Part shown: one piece after another, positions 46,345 through 56,699 of the stretch | Layout: every line of letters starts with the position of its first letter | Position numbering within the stretch: the first letter of the stretch is position 1 | Program-made: the position numbers and the translations under genes | Origin: Lichtheimia corymbifera B2541 | Taxonomy: Eukaryota > Mucoromycota > Mucoromycetes > Mucorales > Lichtheimiaceae | Direction of reading: 5' to 3' | NCBI GenBank assembly: GCA_000697475.1 | Contig: JNEU01000598.1 | Location: 39,843-103,842, forward strand | DNA length: 64,000 bases | The notes under the pieces: generated by a model | Database searches by the model: none | Seen by the model: the letters and a program-made list of their open reading frames with translations, nothing else | What the model was told of the DNA's origin: nothing

Positions 46345-48116
46345 TCAACAAAAGTCAAATAGATATTGCTCAATTTCGAAGCGTACACTAGATGCCACAG
46401 CCTTGATGAATTGGAAACTAACATTGCACTTGAACCTGGATCCATCTAATCGCTCGAGATTGTTTGATCGCACCAAAAGTCGTAGCGTCGTTAAGCTTGT
46501 AATCTAATATATATGCCAACCATTAATAAAAGTGCTTATCCATATGACATACAAGGAGCAACCTGTGTTTGAATATCGATCGAGTCTTCAAGGGTATCAT
46601 CGATAATACTGTAAAAGATGGCCAGCATACGTTCAACAGGAAAAGATTTGGGACCAAGGAGCTGGGGTCGCATCTATTTCCAATCATTGGTACCATTGTC
46701 CACAAAGCCAACCCACATGTTGGTTTACATACCTTGCCACCGAGATTGTCTACTTTGGCTTTACGAGTACCACCTCCTTTCTTACGCTTACGTGCCTCAC
46801 CAGCCTTGGCAAAATACCGTACGTCGTATCGTGGAGGATTATAAGATGCCAGGAACGCAGCAATCAGCAAGAATTTGGTGTAATATGGTAATGCGAAATA
46901 GCCTATCAATCACTTGTAAGCATCCCACACTTTTCGCAATGATCCATATAAAAGACACTCACCTTTGTCACGTGATTGTTTTCGAAATAAATCCTCTGCT
47001 TCAGCATCATCTAATTCATCCAACCGCTTCGTTTCCTTGGCCCATTCAGCACTCGAAACTTCTCTCAAGTAGAGCTTGTCTGTTGCTTTGGCAAAGAATG
47101 GCAATGCCAGCTGATATAACCTTGATCGCTCGGATACCTTTGCTATTATCACACCTATTAGCCACCTTCTGGATATTACACGCCATCCAAAACTTACAAT
47201 CACCATCCTTCAGAGGTTTGATGTATATCGGGAACAAGAGTGCCGCAAGATAACGCAGTTCATTGATGTCTTTGCAGTTGTGATTGAAGATGTTGTAAAT
47301 GATTTCAGAAAAGCCGTCCACAAATTCGTCGTTGAGCTCAACAGGATCTCCACCTTCCACTTGGATCAAACGAGTGGTGTAACCTTTACGCAGGATCTCG
47401 ATTGTGTCTTGCTTTGTGTATTCAGAAAATCGCATCACCAGTGGATCATATGCACCTCCTCGAACACGGAACTTGTCAAACACCACTGTGCTAATCATGA
47501 TAACACAGATATTTCGGCCTGTCTACATATTTTTGTTGTTGGTACCCAATCATTCCATCCATCCATGCATTGAAAGAGCATTACCATTTCTGCTAGCCGT
47601 AATAATGAATAAATCAATGTAGATCCCATGTCACGAAGTCTCTCGGCACGATCGAGTACAAGATAGCGCGTCTCTGAATCACCAAACTGAACCGTTCTCT
47701 CGTCGTCCAATGCAACACCTTCCTGGATCGCCTTTACAAATTGATGTATGTTGTCTATTCGGCGTACACCCGTATACTTGTTCTCGTATGAAGGCGTCCA
47801 ATCGCACCACTGGTTGATTGTGTGTTCGAACAGCATGCGTGGTGTATGACATTCGATGCAGTTGATAAATGCCCACATGGATCGAGCAAGGGTCTTTTCA
47901 AGAATGGCACGAACAACACTGGTTTTGCCTGACGAAGGGTGGCCGTAAATGAAAATGCTGGGAAGAACGGCATCGCTAGGCTATTGTCATAGATCTTTAG
48001 TATCCTCTGTATCGATTGACCTTGGAATAAATAGTCACCTCGCCCATGAGCTGTAGCAATGTGGCAATTTGCTTTGATCGCCCAGGGAATTGAGCTTCCA
48101 GTTCCTGCAGGACCAT
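46345..48116 (-). CDS. ORC5: Origin recognition complex subunit 5
   Basis: AAA+ subunit of the six-protein complex that marks replication origins and loads MCM. Seven exons: 48116-48039, 47980-47585, 47522-47198, 47142-46963, 46902-46733, 46673-46563 and 46503-46345, giving 472 residues. Walker A is GHPSSGKT (39-46). The Walker B region is RYLVLDRAERL, whose Asp-Arg fits Orc5. The C-terminal Orc5 domain shows LPYYTKFLLIAAFLASYNPP, LGPKSFPVERMLAIFYSI, TTLRLLVRSNNLERLD and FKCNVSFQFIKAVA. The start was chosen at MVLQELEAQFPGRSKQI, which matches the short N terminus of the family; the open frame further upstream is off-frame. Exon 6 ends at a weak GTTGCT donor. Confidence 0.93.
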
Positions 48117-48999
48117 GGATAAGTTTGAAGGAGAGAAAGTGACACTACGAATTTGACAACCCAGCTGGATATCAAGTCGCCCGCTGCCCCAACTGAGCTT
48201 GATCCACCATTTTCAAGAGGTAGGCACTCCACCTGCTGTTGATGCATACCAGGCGGTGGTATACTACATCGATCCTTTATTATCACTGCCACTTTTAGCT
48301 CCTAAATAATTCAAATGCCATCGTCCTATGTGTTATTATACCACCTCTCCCTGTTATCAACGATATCACACGCACGAATAAAAAGCAATCAACATGGCCA
48401 AAGCGAATATGCAATTTTTTGTGGCAAGAGGACAAGCGTATGTACTTTTCTTGTGGAACTCCAAGAGCATGCATTGCCCTACTGCACAATTCACATGGGG
48501 TACAATCAATCATATGTTGAACACGCATCGACTTTTTACAATGACCACGGGTTATTGTTGCATTCCACTTTTAAGCTGTGGAACAAGGAATCATCAGTTA
48601 GATTTATCAGTTGTTGATGTTATTAGTACATCCTTGTCAGGTGAGGGATCATTTATCAGATCAATCAACCACAGCCTCCTTTCCTTTTCTTTGTGTTGAC
48701 AACCGATCCCACGCCCACCATTGAAGCACACAAAAGCAACGCTTGTTGTCACGAAAACCATCACACATTTCTTTCGCCTGTTGTATTTCTTTGATTTCGC
48801 ACGCCATCCACGTCTGTCTTTTGGTACGTGGCAGTGAGAACCAGTTATGTAGGGTTATCTATTCCTCGTCTATTAATATTAGTGATCAACTATATTATGC
48901 AGCTCTTCGATTCATTGTCTCTTTGTGGCATTCATCCCTTTCCCTTGATGATGGATTCTTTGTGATATATATTTTGTATCTCTTTCTTGTATATTGAGT
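48117..48999. other. Intergenic, weak ORFs only
   Basis: Plus frames at 48315-48699 and 48743-48997 have no domains. The phrase CTTTTGGTACGT recurs at about 22597 and 48821, a faint hint of shared repeat ancestry. No supported gene. Confidence 0.4.
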
Positions 49000-49009
49000 A
49001 GTGATACCT

Positions 49010-49679
49010 ATACCTCGTATCTCTGCAAGCAGACTGGCTTAGAAATAAGCTGGCGGGTTCTTTCTTGGCGACATAAAACCTTTGCCAAGGCCTTCCTGCT
49101 GATGGATACTAACAAAAGCATAGCTCCCTAAGCAGGCATTCTTCGCTGCACAGTCGAGAAGAAAAACGGAGCTTCACAAACAGTATGTCACAAGATCAAT
49201 GACCACTATCAATGAGACTAACATTTCGTTTGTATTCAGGCTATGCATACAGCGATACGTTGCGATCAGGACCGAGGAAGAGCAATGGAGCTGGTAAGAT
49301 TATTGACAGAAGATGCTATACATTGATGAATCCAGTATTAAACTACATATTGTTAAGTCATTACTGAATCGGAGGGCATGGCGCTGGCAAAGGCACTATC
49401 GAGGTTTGGAGAGGTTTTCGGAAATTGTGGGAATGACCAAAATTACATGGAACAAATCGAGGCTATGGAGGTCCCCAAGCGTGTAAGAGCATATTGCGGA
49501 TTATTATTGTTGGTATACATCGAAAACGTGATCATCTTGGCGATCCTTCAATCACGATGAGCTATTTCATCATCCCTTTTATGATCCACATGTGACTTCA
49601 AAACGACCAAGGATTGATCCACCTCCTCCATCTGAAATCAAAAAACGTCGATCGTTGATCCAACAGAGTGAGCAATGAT
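49010..49679 (+). pseudogene. RAD52/Rad22-like recombination protein, decayed or truncated
   Basis: RAD52 proteins anneal single-stranded DNA in homologous recombination. Landmarks of the RAD52 N-terminal fold occur in order. Near 49130-49190 is ILRCTVEKKNGASQT (the beta-strand before the GYG loop). At 49242-49294 is YAYSDTLRSGPRKSNGA. At 49359-49493 is TESEGMALAKALSRFGEVFGNC then NYMEQIEAM. At 49560-49679, after a GTAAGA...GATGAG intron, is FHHPFYDPHVTSKRPRIDPP, ending with a stop. Introns between the last three blocks keep phase. The N-terminal part (about 49010-49130) only resembles the family across frame changes, and no start codon fits. It may be a living gene with an assembly or splicing problem, but I favour a relic. 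Confidence 0.55.
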
Positions 49680-50136
49680 TACACAATACGTACGTCTCCA
49701 TAGTCGTCAAGATTATTCCGACTTATTCAAGCACATATTTTGTCAATAACAGACCTACATTCAAACATTGGTTTATATACGAGATGAACAACAATGTCAG
49801 CATCCTCCAATCCTTTTTAAGGTATATTCAAGAGGAGGGACCCCTGTGGTTCAAGGATTGCCACCAGGATAGGTGCGATACCTTCCTAACGTCTGCCAAA
49901 GACTATATGGGCGGCCAGACGAAGATGACACGTGGGTAGCTGTCAAGGAGCTTAGAGATGTAGCGAATGGTATATACCTCGGCCAAGCAGTACAGGACCT
50001 CGGTCCCACTGTATATATTGATTTTGATCCAACGGTCACTCAACATGGTCTTGTCATCGAGGATCGTAATGGACATATTTTGTCCACTCAAGGGAATCCA
50101 ACAAGCATCCATCACTCCATAATTACAACATGCTAA
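49674..50136 (+). CDS. Hypothetical small protein next to the RAD52 relic
   Basis: A possible three-exon gene: 49674-49691, 49752-49820 (acceptor AATAACAG) and 49878-50136, joined by an intron with GTATAT donor and GGATAG acceptor that removes the only in-frame stop. The product is ~115 residues: MITQY, then TYIQTLVYIRDEQQCQHPP and VRYLPNVCQRLYGRPDEDD, ending HHSIITTC. No family recognised. It overlaps the stop of the RAD52-like frame by a few bases, so it could also be a 3' part of that gene. Only the last exon is long enough to be convincing. Confidence 0.35.
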
Positions 50137-50393
50137 GCATTCATATTTTCGTGTATTCCTTGATACTCTGCGGGATCATAATATTCGCAACGACCACCAT
50201 AATGTCAACGAAGGCTCAATCGACGATCGACAAGATAGTGCAAAAGATATTCAACCCCGTCAGCAAGGCTATCCTCGATGATCCAACCCTTTTAACATCC
50301 ATCACCTTACATACAACCATAGCCTGCAAGTGGTGCTCTTTATCCTTATATCGAGTTACATTGGAACTACCCCCTCTCCCAACAAAGCAATAA
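50130..50393 (+). CDS. Hypothetical ORF with N-terminal hydrophobic segment
   Basis: Open frame of 87 codons starting MLSIHIFVYSLILCGIIIF, which resembles a signal anchor, then a mixed helical part with IDKIVQKIFNPVSKAILDD. It overlaps the preceding ORF by 7 bases, has no family and no splicing evidence. It could be spurious. Confidence 0.25.
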   Translation: MLSIHIFVYSLILCGIIIFATTTIMSTKAQSTIDKIVQKIFNPVSKAILDDPTLLTSITLHTTIACKWCSLSLYRVTLELPPLPTKQ

Positions 50394-50399
50394 ACACCA

Positions 50400-50905
50400 T
50401 CCCCTTTGCACAGCAACTATTAACAACAATGTGTGTATGTAACCATCAAGTGCCTCTTCACGCAGGTGTACCTTGCTTATAATACTCTCCGGCACCATTC
50501 ATAGGAGCAAACAGCTCCATCACACTTACAAAGTATAATGTAATGGTACCTATTTCCCTAAATTTTCGTTACAAAGCCTAGTGCCTTTATTAGAACAAAG
50601 TTGATCAGCGTACCCGAGAGCATTATGTGTGAAAGGTTCAGGTTTGTAGTGGGCAATCTCGAGGTCATGGGTCGTCCTCCCTATGTATATTCCCATCCAT
50701 TCATCGTCCAGCGCTCCCATTTTATTTATCACAATGAAGCCTGCGACTTTAATATGAATGGAGTTGGTCAGCATGTCGAAGCCCACGGCCCTGACCAAGT
50801 TTCACAATGGCGGGGGTGTGCACTATGCACCCTACTTGCGTCTCGCCTGTCCTATATTTGGCCCGCCCGATTCATAAAACCTCCAGCATATGAAAAATGA
50901 AGCTT
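50400..50905 (+). repeat. Dispersed repeat element, partial copy (5' modules, + strand)
   Basis: Matches the 5' half of the element at 13100-15190 and 61545-63445 in the same orientation. It includes the GTGTGTATGTAACCA start region, the GATCAGCGTACCCGAGAGCA module, the GTCGTCC...CCATCCATTCATCGTCC block (50665-50710) and GGGGGTGTGCACTATGCACC near 50814. It stops where an inverted copy begins. Confidence 0.75.
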
Positions 50906-50949
50906 TAATGAATCTAATATGACAGAAGGAACAAGAGCGTCTCGATACA

Positions 50950-52640
50950 ATGATGTGGGTTTAATCCAATCTCCCCTTCCGGCCTTCAAATTTCTATCCT
51001 TCCTTTCCCTCCAGTGCCAACCAGTGGATCACAAAGAATCAGCAGATGTCGTTGCGTCATTGTATTCTTGGTTGCTGCCGTCATAGCATCTTCATCCAGG
51101 ATTGTAAAAGTAGCTGTTGCATGCACTGACTTGAACGTTGCAAGATCATCCATAGTGGTAAATCCTCTCTTGTCAAAGATATAAGCCCTCGTTTCCATGC
51201 CATCCAATTCATCCAATCCATCATTATCCTCAGCCGTATCCACGTGTTCGTTACTGCTGACGACGAGCCAAGTAGCCAAAGCAACATTCCAGGATTCCAC
51301 ATTACTGCACTTGATTGCATCCATCCATTCATCCATAACCATTGCGAGTCCAATAAGAAAGAGCCTCTGTGATCGCTGCTGATATGCTTCCTTTTCCATC
51401 CGAGTGTTGGTCTCTCTCTTTCTTGGTCAGCTCCACAAGACGAAGAGCTTGTATTGCGGGATACTTGATAGCTGATATGGGACCATCCATTAAAAGTCGT
51501 ATGCATCATTGCAAGTTGCCACACGTAAATAAAGCTGCTTTTATACAATGGCTATCAGCTGTCCACGTGAAGAGGCCGCAAGTAACTTGACACAATGGAG
51601 ACCTTGCTAATGGCAGCTGCTGTTACGGGATGGTTGTGGCAGAGGAGCGTGCAAGAGAGCGTGTTGTAGTAGTAGAGTGACAAGATTGTGAACGCTGCTT
51701 GAGACAATAAAGTCATTGCTGATAGTAACTTCTGGAATGAATGCTGTTTCGTTTGATTGTGGCATTGGAGTGTGCAAGACAGTGTGTGCTGTCAAGAAAG
51801 GCGTGTGTTGAAGTGGGGTGCACACGCCATGAGCTTGCCATTCAGTTCAAGACAATCGGATCAAGATATTCGTAGCATTGACATGGTGGATTGAAAGCAA
51901 GGCAATCGTTCGCAGGTTGTAGTTGTAGTTGAATGGAGGCAACAGTTCAGAATGGGAGGAGGAAGAGGCAAGAAGCCGAGAGTGGAAGAGGTGGAAATTA
52001 TATAGTCAGACACTACCATGCACTCTATAAATTACTTCACGACCTTGATTGCCTCTCTCAAACCTGAAACTTTCACACAATATGCTCTAGGACATGCTGA
52101 ACAACTTTGTATCAATAAAGAACCCACGCTTCATTTGAAGATTTCAAAAGGGAGAGCATAATGTGGGGTTTACTATGATGGGCGGAAATTGGGAAAGCGC
52201 CGGATTTATGAAAAAGTCAATTAGTATGTAGTTTCTTGGGATTCCCCATCTCGCACTTGAAACTTGGTCAGAAGGTACTCTCGCACATGCTGATCAACTC
52301 CATTCATTTAAAAACCGTATGGTTCATTATGAACATTTTGAATACCGGCCAGCCCAAATGTAAGAGAAAAGTAGGGTAGACGCTCCTGCTCCCCGAGATT
52401 GCCCACCTCGAACCTGAAACTTTCACACAACATCCTTTCGACCACCCCGAGCAATTTCGTTCTCATAAAGTCCCCAGAGCTCATTATGAAAACGTTCAAT
52501 GTTGGAGAGACAAAGAAAGGATGGCAACATAAATAGGGTGTACGGCCGTGCGCGCCGATATTGCCCATCTCGACCTCGAAACTTGGTCAGGAGGTGCTCT
52601 CGGGCATGCTGATCAACATCGTTCTCATAAAGCCTCTACA
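50950..52640 (-). repeat. Dispersed repeat element, inverted copy B
   Basis: Minus-orientation copy. Its former coding part (51548-50986) is the best preserved of all copies: minus ORF 50986-51399 reads WNVALATWLVVSSNEHVDTA and on through DNDGLDELDG, then AATKNTMTQRHLLILC. The middle, proline-rich part (52000-51600) matches 14450-14700 inverted. The module array follows from 52310 up to about 52640. Together with the + fragment at 50400-50905 it makes an inverted pair. Confidence 0.7.
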
Positions 52641-55575
52641 CATCATTATGGAGATTTGGGGAAACAGGCACCTTTATGTTTTATATATGCTGTAAGCGTG
52701 ATGCTATATGACAAGTGGTCTTTGTTCATTGCCAAGTAGGTAGACCCCGATAGAGCCGAAGAAGCAGACGGACTTCTTTGTGCAACACAGCTCATGTGCA
52801 TGATAATCCCAATGAACAATCGCCATTCTCTATATAGCATTACGCGTACATCATAGTAAAAACATAAAGATAGCTGTATCTCTAAACTTTACAATGAAAC
52901 GTGGGGTCTTTAATCGAACAAAGTTGCTCGTCGGGGTGAAGCGCACCTTGGGTGCAAGTTTCACGATCGTCATGGCCGATCTCAGATTCACCCAATGTCA
53001 CCACCAGCCAAAAGTCGAAAAAAAATTCAAGAGGTCGACCCGATCGACTTTGGCTGGTGGTGACATTCGGTGAATGTGGGATCGGCCACGACGATCGTGA
53101 AACTTGCACCCAAGGTGCGCTTCACCCCGACGAGCAACTTTGTTCGATTAAAGACCCCACGTTTCATTGTAAAGTTTAGAGATACAGCTATCTTTATGTT
53201 TTTACATATGTTATAAGCATGATGCTATATGAAAGGTGGCCTTTGTTCATTGTCAAGTAGGTAGACTGTGATAGAGAGGAAGATGCGCAGGGGCGTGCAT
53301 GATCAACAGAGCTCATTTGCATGATACTTCGCAATAAACAACACCACTTATCATACGCATCATGCTTTCAGCATATGTAAAAACGAAAAGCGCCTGTATC
53401 TAGGATTGGCAAGGTTGATCGTGAAACATGATTAACAAGGTGCGCTCGACCACGACGAGCAATATTGTTCTATGAAAGAGGCCATGTATCATTGTAAAGT
53501 TTTGAGATAAATGCACTTTCTCGTTTTTACATATGCTGGAAAGCATGGTGCTATATGACAAGTGGTGTTTGTTCATCGTCAAGTAGCTTGACCCTGATAG
53601 AGCGGAAGATGCGCAGGGGGGTGCATGTGTAACACAGCTCATTTGCATGCTACCTCACAATGAAGAAACACCACTTGTTATACGCATCATGCTTTCAGTA
53701 TATGTAAAAACGTAAAAGTGAATGCATCGAGGATTGGCAAGCGTGATCGTGAAACATGATTGACAAGGTGCGCACTACCACGACGATCAACTATGCTCTA
53801 TGAAAGACCCCACGTTTCATTGTAAAGTTTAGAGATACAGGCACTTTATATTTTTACATTTGTTATAAGCATGGTGCTATATGACAAGTGGTGTTTGTCC
53901 ATTGTCAAATAGCTTGACCCTGATAGAGCGGAAGATGCGCAGGGGGGTGCATGTGTAACACAGCTCATTTGCATGATACTTCACAATGAAGAAACACCAC
54001 TTGTCATATAGCACCATGCTTTTAGCATATGTAAAAACGGAAAAGCGAATGTATCGAGGATTGGCAAGCATGATCGTGAAACATGATTGACAAGGTGCGC
54101 TCAATCACGACGAGCAATATTGTTCTATGAAAGAGCCCATGTTTCATTGTAAAGTTTAGAGATAAGTGTACTTTTACGTTTTTACATATGCTGAAAGCGT
54201 AATGCTACATGACAAGTGATGTTTGTTCATTGTGAAGTAGCTTGACCTTGATAGAGCGGAAGATGCACAGGGACGTGCTTGTGCCACACAGCTCATTCGC
54301 ATGATACTTCACAATGAACAAACATCACTTGTCATATAGCATTACGCTTTCAGCATATGCAAAAACGTAAAAGTGCCTGTATCTAGGATCGATGAGTTTG
54401 ATCGTGAAACATTATTGACAAGGTGCGCTCTACCGCGACAAGCAATATTGTCTTATAAAAGTGTCCATGTATCATTGTAAAGTTTTGAGATAAATGCATT
54501 TCCCGTTTTTACATATGCTGGAAAGCATGGTGCTATGACAAGTGGTGTTTCTTCATTGTCAAGTAGGTGGACCCTGATAGAGCGGAAGATGCACAGGGGC
54601 GTGCATGTATAACGCATCTCATTTGCATGATACTTCATAATGAACAAACACCACTTGCCATATAGCATCATGATTTTAGCATATGTAAAAACGTGAAAGT
54701 GCATTTATCTCTAAACTTTACAATGAAACATGGGAACTTTCATAGAACAATATTGCTCGTCGTGGTAGAGCGCACCTTGTCAATCATGTTTCACGATCAA
54801 ACTCATCGATCCTAGATACAGGCACTTTTACGTTTTTGCATATGCTGAAAGCGTAATGCTATATGACAAGTGATGTTTGTTCATTGTGAAGTATCATGCG
54901 AATGAGCTGTGTGGCACAAGCACGTCCCTGTGCATCTTCCGCTCTATCAAGGTCAAGCTACTTCACAATGAACGAACATCACTTGTCATGTAGCATTACG
55001 CTTTCAGCATATGTAAAAACGTAAAAGTACACTTATCTCTAAACTTTACAATGAAACATGGGCTCTTTCATAGAACAATATTGCTCGTCGTGATTGAGCG
55101 CACCTTGTCAATCATGTTTCACAATCATGCTTGCCAATCCTCGATACATTCGCTTTTCCGTTTTTACATATGCTAAAAGCATGGTGCGTATAACAAGTGG
55201 TGTTTGTTCATTATCAAGTATCATGCAAATGAGCTGTGTGACACAAACACGCCCCTGCGCACCTTCCACTCTATCAGGGTCAAGCTACTTTACACTGAAC
55301 AAAGACCACTTTTCGTATAGCATCATGCTAATAGCATAGTGAAAACATAAAGATGCCCGTAACTGAAAATTCTACATTGAAACGTGGGGTCTTCAATCGA
55401 ACAAAGTTGCTCGTCGGGGTGAAGCGCACCTTCTGTGCAAGTTTCACGATCGTTGTGGCCATTCTCAGATTCACCCAATGTCACCAGCAGCCTCGTCGAA
55501 AAAAAATTCAAGAGGCCGACCAGATCAACTTTGGCTGGTGGTGACATCCAAAGATGCAGAGGGGCGTGTTTGTTA
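52640..55575. repeat. Field of alternating palindromic repeat units
   Basis: About 2.9 kb built of two interleaved unit types. Type 1 (~190 bp) has inverted ends that read TACATATGCTGAAAGC... and ...GCTTTCAGCATATGTA, with an internal CACAGCTCATTTGCATGATA box (copies near 52700, 53270, 53600, 53930, 54260, 54590, 54900 and 55240). Type 2 (~130 bp) carries GAAACATG/GTTTCATTGTAAAG with GCTCGTCG...GCGCACCTTG. Orientation flips near 54560-54740, so 54770-55340 is an inverted copy of much of 53700-54440. No coding capacity. A foldback/MITE-like origin is likely, but no transposase source is visible. Confidence 0.8.
52856..53205. repeat. Near-perfect foldback (163-bp arms, 25-bp spacer)
   Basis: The left arm 52856-53018 and right arm 53044-53205 are reverse complements with only a handful of mismatches and one indel. 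The spacer 53019-53043 is an A-run plus TTCAAGAGG. Arms start GTAAAAACATAAAGATAGC. A second, partial copy (left arm, spacer and start of right arm) lies at about 55375-55546. Confidence 0.92.
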
Positions 55576-56194
55576 CTGAGCCAGACTTTGAAGGGCCGAC
55601 CCTATTGGTGGAGAGATGCATGAAGTAACTTGATCCACAATACGCCTGTAGTAAGGTCCGCCTATGATAGCCTGATGGAATGGTTCGTTTTTTGTCAGGT
55701 TATATATAATAGCGCATGCTGAAAACAGTCATAGTAAGCATGTCTGTTTATGTACCAATGTCACGCACAACATTGTATTAGTGTTCACTTTTCCTTGAAC
55801 TTAAATACAATCAAGCCTACAACGAATCGAGCTTCTGTGAGAGCAAGCACTATTATTAGTGATCACCACTATCTTTGTCGGTCCCAGCGTTTACAACATT
55901 TGTGCAAGAGATGAATTGATAACAAGGGGTCTTTAATTAATGTAATGCGATAAAAAGCACAAGGCGTCCCTATCCCTTTTGCAGACCACCTCACCCTTAT
56001 GATCATCAATCCCGATACCAAGTACATGATGCTCATCCTGCACAATGAGCTTATAGTATGATACTCGAACAGTTATGCTGGATTTAGTGTTCATTTAAAT
56101 TGAAGTCGAAGAATAGGACATAATAGTGTGATGTCTATCGAGCAAACAGAGTATAGGAAGAGTATTGGAAGTTGGAAATAAGGTAGTAGGAGCG
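55576..56194. other. Gene-free spacer
   Basis: No gene, repeat module or RNA structure recognised. Only short frames. Confidence 0.5.
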
Positions 56195-56640
56195 AATCAC
56201 AAAGAGTCAGCGGGTGTCATTGTATCCTTGGTTGCTGTCGTCATAAACATCCGTCCATGATTGCTAACTGGCTGCTGCTGCGTGCATCGACTCGAGTATC
56301 CCAATACCACCCATGGTTGTCGTAAACCACCTTTCGTCGAAGATAAAAGCATTCTTGTCAATGCCATCAAGTACACCATCATCCTCAGTCGTATCCATGT
56401 GAAAAGGTCTTTCCATCCGGTTAACGATGTGCTAAGTAAACAAAGTAGCATCCCAGGATCCCTCATCACTCCATGTAGGTGCATCCATTTGTCCATATCC
56501 ACTGCAAGCCGGATGTGTGGGCTGAAAGGTCCATGTGATCGCTTCGTTTTGCCTCCGATTGTTGTCAATCACTTGCTTGATCACTTTTTATCGTACCTCA
56601 ACCAGGCGAAGGTTGCATCTATGGCAGTGAGCTTGGTGCT
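56195..56640 (-). repeat. Dispersed repeat element, 3' fragment (copy D)
   Basis: Inverted fragment of the element's former coding end. The minus frame reads PGMLLCLLSTSLTGWKDLFT then TWIRLRMM and VVLGYSSRCTQQQ, matching copies A and B in order. The end ...ACAATGACACCCGCTGACTC at 56205-56225 matches copy B's ACAATGACGCAACGACATC end, which helps place the element's 3' boundary. Confidence 0.65.
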
Positions 56641-56699
56641 GACATGGCTTCATCCAAACTACACACCACATCCTACTGCTTCAATCAATCATCCATATT

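Noticed and set aside
52882..53179. Two 75-codon frames with near-identical proteins on opposite strands
   Set aside because: They are the same sequence read from the two arms of the foldback, not genes.
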